From Candidatus Limimorpha equi (GTDB taxonomy: Bacteria; Bacteroidota; Bacteroidia; Bacteroidales; F082), in the NCBI GenBank assembly GCA_018065885.1, contig JAGHSL010000276.1, forward strand, positions 1 to 8,725: DNA of 8,725 nt, read 5' to 3'. This document shows positions 4,814 through 8,725 of this stretch, piece by piece (the first letter of the stretch is position 1; each line of letters starts with the position of its first letter). The notes under the pieces were generated by a model. That model was not told where the DNA came from. It saw only the letters and a list, made by a program, of their open reading frames with translations, and made no database searches. The position numbers were made by a program, and so were the translations under genes.

Positions 4814-7144
4814 TTAGAACGGATAGCCAATGCCGATGTTGAAGTTCCAGTTGCGGTATTTACCGTTGAAACGCCAGCGGCTTCCGCTTTCATCGCGGTA
4901 TGGATTGAGCATGGCCATGGCAATGTCGGCTCTGAGGACAATGAATTTTATGTCGAATCGCAAACCGATACCCGCATCCATAGCCAATTGCTTGTAAAAA
5001 GTATCGAACTCGAAATTGCCGTCAGGCAAGGCTTCGTTGGCAGTGTAGGTCCACACGTTTCCGGCATCGACAAAAACGGCACCTTTTACAATGTCGTAGA
5101 TCGGGAAACGGAATTCGGCGTTCATTTCCAATTGCAAGTCACCGATTTGTTCCAAATCGTTTTGTGTGGGTATATAGGCACCAGGTCCCAAGCTGCGGTA
5201 ACGCCAACCGCGCATTCCGTTGGCACCTCCGGCATAAAAACTGCGTTCGAAAGGCATGTCTTTCGAGTTGCCGAATGGGATACCTAAGCCTATCTGTTCA
5301 CGGAAAACGAGCCACGTTTCGTTGTGAATCAGGATGTGCTGCCTGAAATCAAAATTACCTCTGACATATTGCGCATAGCGTATACCGAACAATTCATGGT
5401 GAGCTTCGTTTTCATCGATAAGGTTTGTCTTGTTGAAAAGCGAAATGAGGTTTCCGCTTGTTTCGAAATCGGTGCGCAAATAGATGAAACTGCCTTTGCG
5501 GTATAGGTTTTGCGTATTGAAGACGAATGAATAACGCAGGCCGAAAATCAAATGGTCGGTGTATTGGTCTTTTTTCCTTTGATTGTATTCTTGGTCGAGA
5601 ATCCGCTTGAAATCTTTATTCAGATTACTGATTTTCACCGTATTGAGATAAATCGGGGTAAGGAAGTGCTGTAGACGCGTGTTGCTTTTCCAATCGAAAC
5701 CGTAGGAAGCCTGAATGATATACCGGGTGTAGTAATATCTGACTTGTCCGTTAAAACCGAGCGTGATGTTTGTCTTTGGCTGATAGTCGCGGGCAAAATT
5801 GCGCAAAGGGAAAGGACTAAGGAATTTCGGGAAAATGAGACTTGCCGTGAGACCGATTTCTTTCGTGTTGAACAGTTTGTCGGCACGGTCTAACGTGTCG
5901 AGGCTGATGACTTTCTGGGCTTCAAGGCCGCCTCTCAGACTTATCTGCAGGATTTCGGCGCCACGGAAAATATTCCTGTTGGTGTAGGATAGACCGCCTT
6001 TTATGCCGAGGTCGCTTTCGGCTCGTGTGCCTTCCAACTGAAACGTGTAAGAATGCCTATCGACTTGTTGCATTGTGATGCGGCAATCCAAAAGGTTGGC
6101 GGTGTCGGGGGCATTGGGCACCGTGTCGAAGGTTATGTTGATGTTGCTGAAAGCCTTGAAATTGTTGAGGGCACTGTAGGTTTGGGTGACGCGCCGCAAA
6201 CTGTATGGCATTCCCGTCTGAATCTGAATGGCTTGCGAAAAAGTCTGCGGCTTTATCATGGGCTTGCCGAAATAATAGAATTTGAGCTTGTTAGGCACTT
6301 TTTTACGTCCCACTTCGACAGTGATGCTGTCGGTGCTTGTCGGTTCAACACCTTGATAATTCAAGATGTAATTGGGATAAATGCTGATGCTGTTGATGAC
6401 ATATTGTTTGTGAGGCTGCATGGAGCCGTCGGCTTCGTTTTTCATGTCGGCAATTTTCATGGTGACGGAAAGCGTGTGGTTGTGGAAATTGCTGTCCACT
6501 TCGTAAGTGATGTTGTCGCGTGTGAAATAGTAATAGCCTCTGTTGCGCATCATTTCCGTAATCTGGTCGCGGATTTCGTTCAGCTTGTATTCATCGTAAA
6601 TGTCACCTTCCTTGATGGGATAAGCAGGTGCGATGCGATGCACATATCTGGAAATCAGCGTGTCAGGAATGTCGTATTTTAAAGCGTTGATGGTATAGGG
6701 CCGACCCAATTTCACATTATAGATGACAAAAGCCTTGAACCGTCGTGTCTTAACCGAATTCGTCACTTTTGAATTGAAATATCCGACATGGTCGAGGTAG
6801 CGTTCCATTTGCTGTGAAGAGTAGTCGGCACTGTTCTTTTCGTAACAAAACGGTTCCTGTCCTACAGTTTCGTTCAGCCATCTCATTGATTTTTTGTCGG
6901 TCTTGTCTTTCGTGACATAATAAACCCAAGGCTTCAGATTCAGGCTTATGAGGCCTCTGTAAGGTTTCTGGGTGATGTAATTGGAAAGCTCCGATTCGCT
7001 GACATCGAATTTTGCCGAGTCAATGATGATATAGTTCTGCCTGACAAGATATTGACCTTGAGGGACATGACGCCTCAGGGAACAGGAAGAAAGCAAAAAG
7101 GCTGTCAACAGCAAAAATATGATATAAAAACCTTTGCGGCGCAT
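4814..7144 (-). CDS. tamL: TamL-type Omp85 lipoprotein (BamA/TamA family outer membrane protein)
   Basis: A 776-residue protein counted from the ATG at 7142-7144. It starts with a basic n-region and hydrophobic core, then a lipobox LSSC with the lipidated cysteine at residue 21, so it is exported and processed by signal peptidase II. The N-terminal half has a POTRA-like periplasmic region, for example the YDIPDTLISRYV and EGDIYDEYKLNEIRDQITEMM stretches. The C-terminal half is rich in alternating beta-strand sequence. It contains the Omp85 loop-6 motif, here MRGWRYRSLGPG with R645-G646-W647, and ends in an aromatic residue (GIGYPF). An Omp85 barrel with a lipid anchor is the known TamL form of Bacteroidota, thought to act with TamB in outer-membrane protein or lipid handling. 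An in-frame TTG at 7151-7153 would add three residues, but the promoter box at 7162-7169 puts the transcript start almost on it, so the ATG is preferred. No tamB is in the window. Confidence 0.86.
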   Translation of the reverse strand: MRRKGFYIIFLLLTAFLLSSCSLRRHVPQGQYLVRQNYIIIDSAKFDVSESELSNYITQKPYRGLISLNLKPWVYYVTKDKTDKKSMRWLNETVGQEPFCYEKNSADYSSQQMERYLDHVGYFNSKVTNSVKTRRFKAFVIYNVKLGRPYTINALKYDIPDTLISRYVHRIAPAYPIKEGDIYDEYKLNEIRDQITEMMRNRGYYYFTRDNITYEVDSNFHNHTLSVTMKIADMKNEADGSMQPHKQYVINSISIYPNYILNYQGVEPTSTDSITVEVGRKKVPNKLKFYYFGKPMIKPQTFSQAIQIQTGMPYSLRRVTQTYSALNNFKAFSNINITFDTVPNAPDTANLLDCRITMQQVDRHSYTFQLEGTRAESDLGIKGGLSYTNRNIFRGAEILQISLRGGLEAQKVISLDTLDRADKLFNTKEIGLTASLIFPKFLSPFPLRNFARDYQPKTNITLGFNGQVRYYYTRYIIQASYGFDWKSNTRLQHFLTPIYLNTVKISNLNKDFKRILDQEYNQRKKDQYTDHLIFGLRYSFVFNTQNLYRKGSFIYLRTDFETSGNLISLFNKTNLIDENEAHHELFGIRYAQYVRGNFDFRQHILIHNETWLVFREQIGLGIPFGNSKDMPFERSFYAGGANGMRGWRYRSLGPGAYIPTQNDLEQIGDLQLEMNAEFRFPIYDIVKGAVFVDAGNVWTYTANEALPDGNFEFDTFYKQLAMDAGIGLRFDIKFIVLRADIAMAMLNPYRDESGSRWRFNGKYRNWNFNIGIGYPF

Positions 7145-7161
7145 CGAAACCAATTTTGCCG

Positions 7162-7169
7162 CAAAGGTA
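7162..7169 (-). promoter_or_regulatory. -7 promoter box (TACCTTTG) for tamL and the helicase
   Basis: Read on the - strand, TACCTTTG exactly fits TAnnTTTG and is followed by CGGCAAA, a very common Bacteroidota promoter start region. Transcription would begin near 7155, only about 10 nt before the ATG at 7144. This decides against the upstream TTG at 7153 as start codon. A clear -33 TTTG is not seen. Confidence 0.6.
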
Positions 7170-7255
7170 AGAATAAATCGTTTATTAGTGACGGTTTTGG
7201 CTTTAATGAAAAATACAAATTATAACACTGATTAACAGACAGCTCCTGCGTGGAG

Positions 7256-7289
7256 AAAAAAAGTCACGGTCAGAACTGACCGTGACTTT
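7256..7289 (-). terminator. Intrinsic terminator of the YitT-family gene
   Basis: AAAGTCACGGTCAG (7260-7273) and CTGACCGTGACTTT (7276-7289) are perfect 14-bp inverted arms separated by AA. The effective loop would be four to six bases. On the - strand the stem leads into a run of seven T (7262 down to 7256). It begins 22 bp after the YitT stop codon and insulates that gene from the tamL promoter downstream. Confidence 0.9.
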
Positions 7290-7311
7290 CAACTTTACTA
7301 ACCTAAGACAC

Positions 7312-8271
7312 TTATCGTGACTCGGCATGTTTCTTCGATTTCTTCCTGTCTTTTGCCCAAAGGCCGTAAACTTCGCTCACATTGCCTGCCGTGGTGAAAG
7401 CGTTGATTTCGTTCTTGTTCAGGTATTCCATCAAAGATGAAAATTCGTCTTTGGTCAAAAGTGCTTCCAATTCGATGGATTTTTCGTTGGTGTAACCGCC
7501 AATCACTTCGTAAAGCGTGCAGCCGCGCTTCAGGTCATCGATAATGTAACGACGGACACGGTCGTAGTCTTTCGTAACGACACAGACACGCTTGCGGTTG
7601 TTGAGGCTTGCCGTGAAATAGTCGACCACAAGGCCGTTAATCCAAGTACCAATCAAACCGATGACGACCATGCGGAAAGGATTGATGGCGAAAGCCGAGA
7701 GGCAGATGATGGCGCCAGCAATTGAAACTGATTTGCCAATATCGAAGTGCAAGTATTTGTTCACGATTTTTGCCAAAATGTCGAGGCCGCCCGTTGAAGC
7801 ATTGATGGAGAACATGATGGCTTGAGCCGCACTCAGCATCAGCACGAAGCAGCAAAGGTCGAACCAAGGGTCGCCCATGACGGATTCGGCTCCAGTGATT
7901 GGGTTAGGAGTTGCAAAAGTCTGCCAAGGCAAAACAGCATCCCAAAAATCGGTCAAAGGACCGAGAATCATGGCCGAATAAACCGTCTTTGCACCGAATT
8001 CCTTATCAATAAGGAAATAAGCCAAAACAAGCAGAATGGCATTGATGACCATGATGACGACAGACAGGCTAAGATGAATGCCCATGTTCTCAAAAATACC
8101 GCACAACACGATGGAGAAACCCGAAATGGTTCCCACAATCAGTTTACTCGGGACAAGGAAATAATAGACGGCTGCTGCGGTCAAAAGCATGCCCAAGGTC
8201 ATGATAATGAGTTCGACCCAGAACTTTTTGGTGCCCAATGTTTGGGCGACCACACTAAAAAACTTATTCAT
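7312..8271 (-). CDS. YitT family membrane protein with C-terminal DUF2179 domain
   Basis: A 319-residue protein with the YitT layout: several hydrophobic segments (about 18-40, 49-61, 70-88, 96-110, 137-157, 180-215) followed by a soluble DUF2179 domain (about 228-305). Family signatures include VPSKLIVGTISGFSIVL (40-56) and STGGLDILAKIVNKYL (159-174). In the soluble domain TKDYDRVRRYI (233-243), GCTLYEVIGGYT (250-261) and LLTKDEFSSL (271-280) are typical. The tail is basic (KDRKKSKKHAESR). The substrate and role of YitT proteins are not established; they are probably inner-membrane proteins. The ATG at 8271 precedes the first hydrophobic segment by about 17 residues, as usual. The gene is a single-gene unit with a strong terminator. 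Confidence 0.9.
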   Translation of the reverse strand: MNKFFSVVAQTLGTKKFWVELIIMTLGMLLTAAAVYYFLVPSKLIVGTISGFSIVLCGIFENMGIHLSLSVVIMVINAILLVLAYFLIDKEFGAKTVYSAMILGPLTDFWDAVLPWQTFATPNPITGAESVMGDPWFDLCCFVLMLSAAQAIMFSINASTGGLDILAKIVNKYLHFDIGKSVSIAGAIICLSAFAINPFRMVVIGLIGTWINGLVVDYFTASLNNRKRVCVVTKDYDRVRRYIIDDLKRGCTLYEVIGGYTNEKSIELEALLTKDEFSSLMEYLNKNEINAFTTAGNVSEVYGLWAKDRKKSKKHAESR

Positions 8272-8326
8272 ATCTAACTAATTACTAAATATTTAATTAA
8301 AAAATTTCAAGTTCAAAAAGCGGCTG

Positions 8327-8334
8327 CAAAGAAA
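8327..8334 (-). promoter_or_regulatory. Possible -7 promoter box (TTTCTTTG) for the YitT gene
   Basis: On the - strand TTTCTTTG differs from TAnnTTTG at one base and is followed by CAGCCGC, resembling Bacteroidota transcript starts. It lies 56 bp upstream of the ATG. No good -33 element is seen, so the call is tentative. Confidence 0.3.
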
Positions 8335-8377
8335 CGGAATATTTTCCAATTTCCGCCCTTTGTAGCAAAATAAAATG

Positions 8378-8385
8378 TACTTTTG
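8378..8385 (+). promoter_or_regulatory. -7 promoter box (TACTTTTG) for the nucleosidase-like gene
   Basis: TACTTTTG fits TAnnTTTG and lies 30 bp before the ATG at 8416. A TTTG occurs at 8359-8362, but somewhat closer than the usual -33 spacing. With the box at 8327-8334 it would form a divergent promoter pair. Confidence 0.5.
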
Positions 8386-8415
8386 TGCTTTAATTAAATC
8401 TAATCCAAACAATCT

Positions 8416-8725
8416 ATGAAAATCATTGCCATTTGCGCCATCGATCAGGAAGCCGTGAAATTTGAGCTTCCAAATGCCGAAATCCTTTTCATTCAGGGCG
8501 GTGTGGGCAAAACCGTTTCGGCTTTTCATCTCACCAAAGCCATTTGCGAAATCGAGCCTGACATAGTCATCAATTTCGGAACGGCTGGAACCGTAAAGCA
8601 CAATGTCGACGACATTATCGTATGCAACCGTTTTGTTGACAGGGATTTACGGAAAGTCAGCATTGACTGTATCCAAAGCGAATATCAATTCGAACCTATT
8701 AAAGGTCTGCCGTTCTTGGAGAAAG
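8416..8725 (+). CDS. Nucleoside phosphorylase superfamily protein, MTA/SAH nucleosidase-like (N-terminal part)
   Basis: The frame opens with ATG at 8416 and runs off the window after 103 codons. The start MKIIAICAIDQE aligns with the MTA/SAH nucleosidase N-terminus (MKIGIIGAMEEE in E. coli), and E12 falls on the known catalytic Glu12. FIQGGVGKTVSAFHL (25-39) matches the SGIGKVAAA region, VINFGTAG (51-58) matches IINTGSAG, and VDDIIVCNRFVDRD (64-77) matches the VGDIVV..ARYHDAD region. Such enzymes split methylthioadenosine or S-adenosylhomocysteine to adenine, but a relative such as futalosine hydrolase is also possible. About 18 residues between the first strand and the GVGK motif are missing relative to E. 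coli, so this is a compact member. The active-site residues near the C-terminus lie outside the window. Confidence 0.7.
   Translation, partial: MKIIAICAIDQEAVKFELPNAEILFIQGGVGKTVSAFHLTKAICEIEPDIVINFGTAGTVKHNVDDIIVCNRFVDRDLRKVSIDCIQSEYQFEPIKGLPFLEK

Noticed and set aside
6053..6682. A 209-codon open frame on the + strand opposite tamL
   Set aside because: It is entirely antisense to the well-supported tamL frame and has no recognisable domain. Long antisense frames are expected from the codon bias of the real gene.
8293..8601. A 102-codon - strand frame upstream of the YitT gene
   Set aside because: It overlaps the + strand nucleosidase-like gene, whose motifs align with a known family, and has no recognisable domain of its own.

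Overview
The window looks like a chromosomal segment from a member of the Bacteroidales (phylum Bacteroidota). Four things point there: promoter-like TAnnTTTG boxes upstream of genes in place of the usual -35/-10 pair; no clear Shine-Dalgarno sequences; a TamL-type Omp85 protein carrying a lipoprotein signal, which is a Bacteroidota hallmark; and intergenic repeats built from AATCTGCG/ATCTGTAG words. The gene content is mostly conserved housekeeping, with one insertion sequence.

Layout. On the + strand, the last 56 codons of a tRNA (guanine-N7)-methyltransferase (trmB, 1-171) are followed by a complete YjgR/DUF853 HerA-like ATPase (249-1898) that ends in a strong hairpin terminator. Next comes a repeat-rich convergent intergenic region. 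It holds GAGTAAATTT tandem copies, a hairpin around CCCTGAGCTTGTCGAAGGG, and ATCTGTA-type repeats. A complete 1035-bp IS982-family insertion sequence (2206-3240) interrupts it, with 18-bp terminal inverted repeats and a 5-bp target duplication (AGTTT). An uninterrupted second copy of the target repeat lies 75 bp beyond the IS and serves as a built-in empty-site control.

On the - strand, tamL (start near 7144, end 4814) and a RecD-like SF1 helicase (4810-3389) form a tight pair with a 3-bp gap. The helicase stop codon lies inside the repeat block. A YitT/DUF2179 membrane protein (8271-7312) is a separate - strand unit, closed by a near-perfect palindromic terminator. Divergent from it, on the + strand, begins a compact MTA/SAH-nucleosidase-like nucleoside phosphorylase that runs off the window at 8725.

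I see no CRISPR array, rRNA, tRNA gene, phage module, toxin-antitoxin pair or defence system, and no convincing evidence of a new multi-gene system. The observations most worth a second look are the intergenic repeat block and its interplay with the IS, the terminator and the helicase 3' end, and the pairing of tamL with a helicase and not with tamB.
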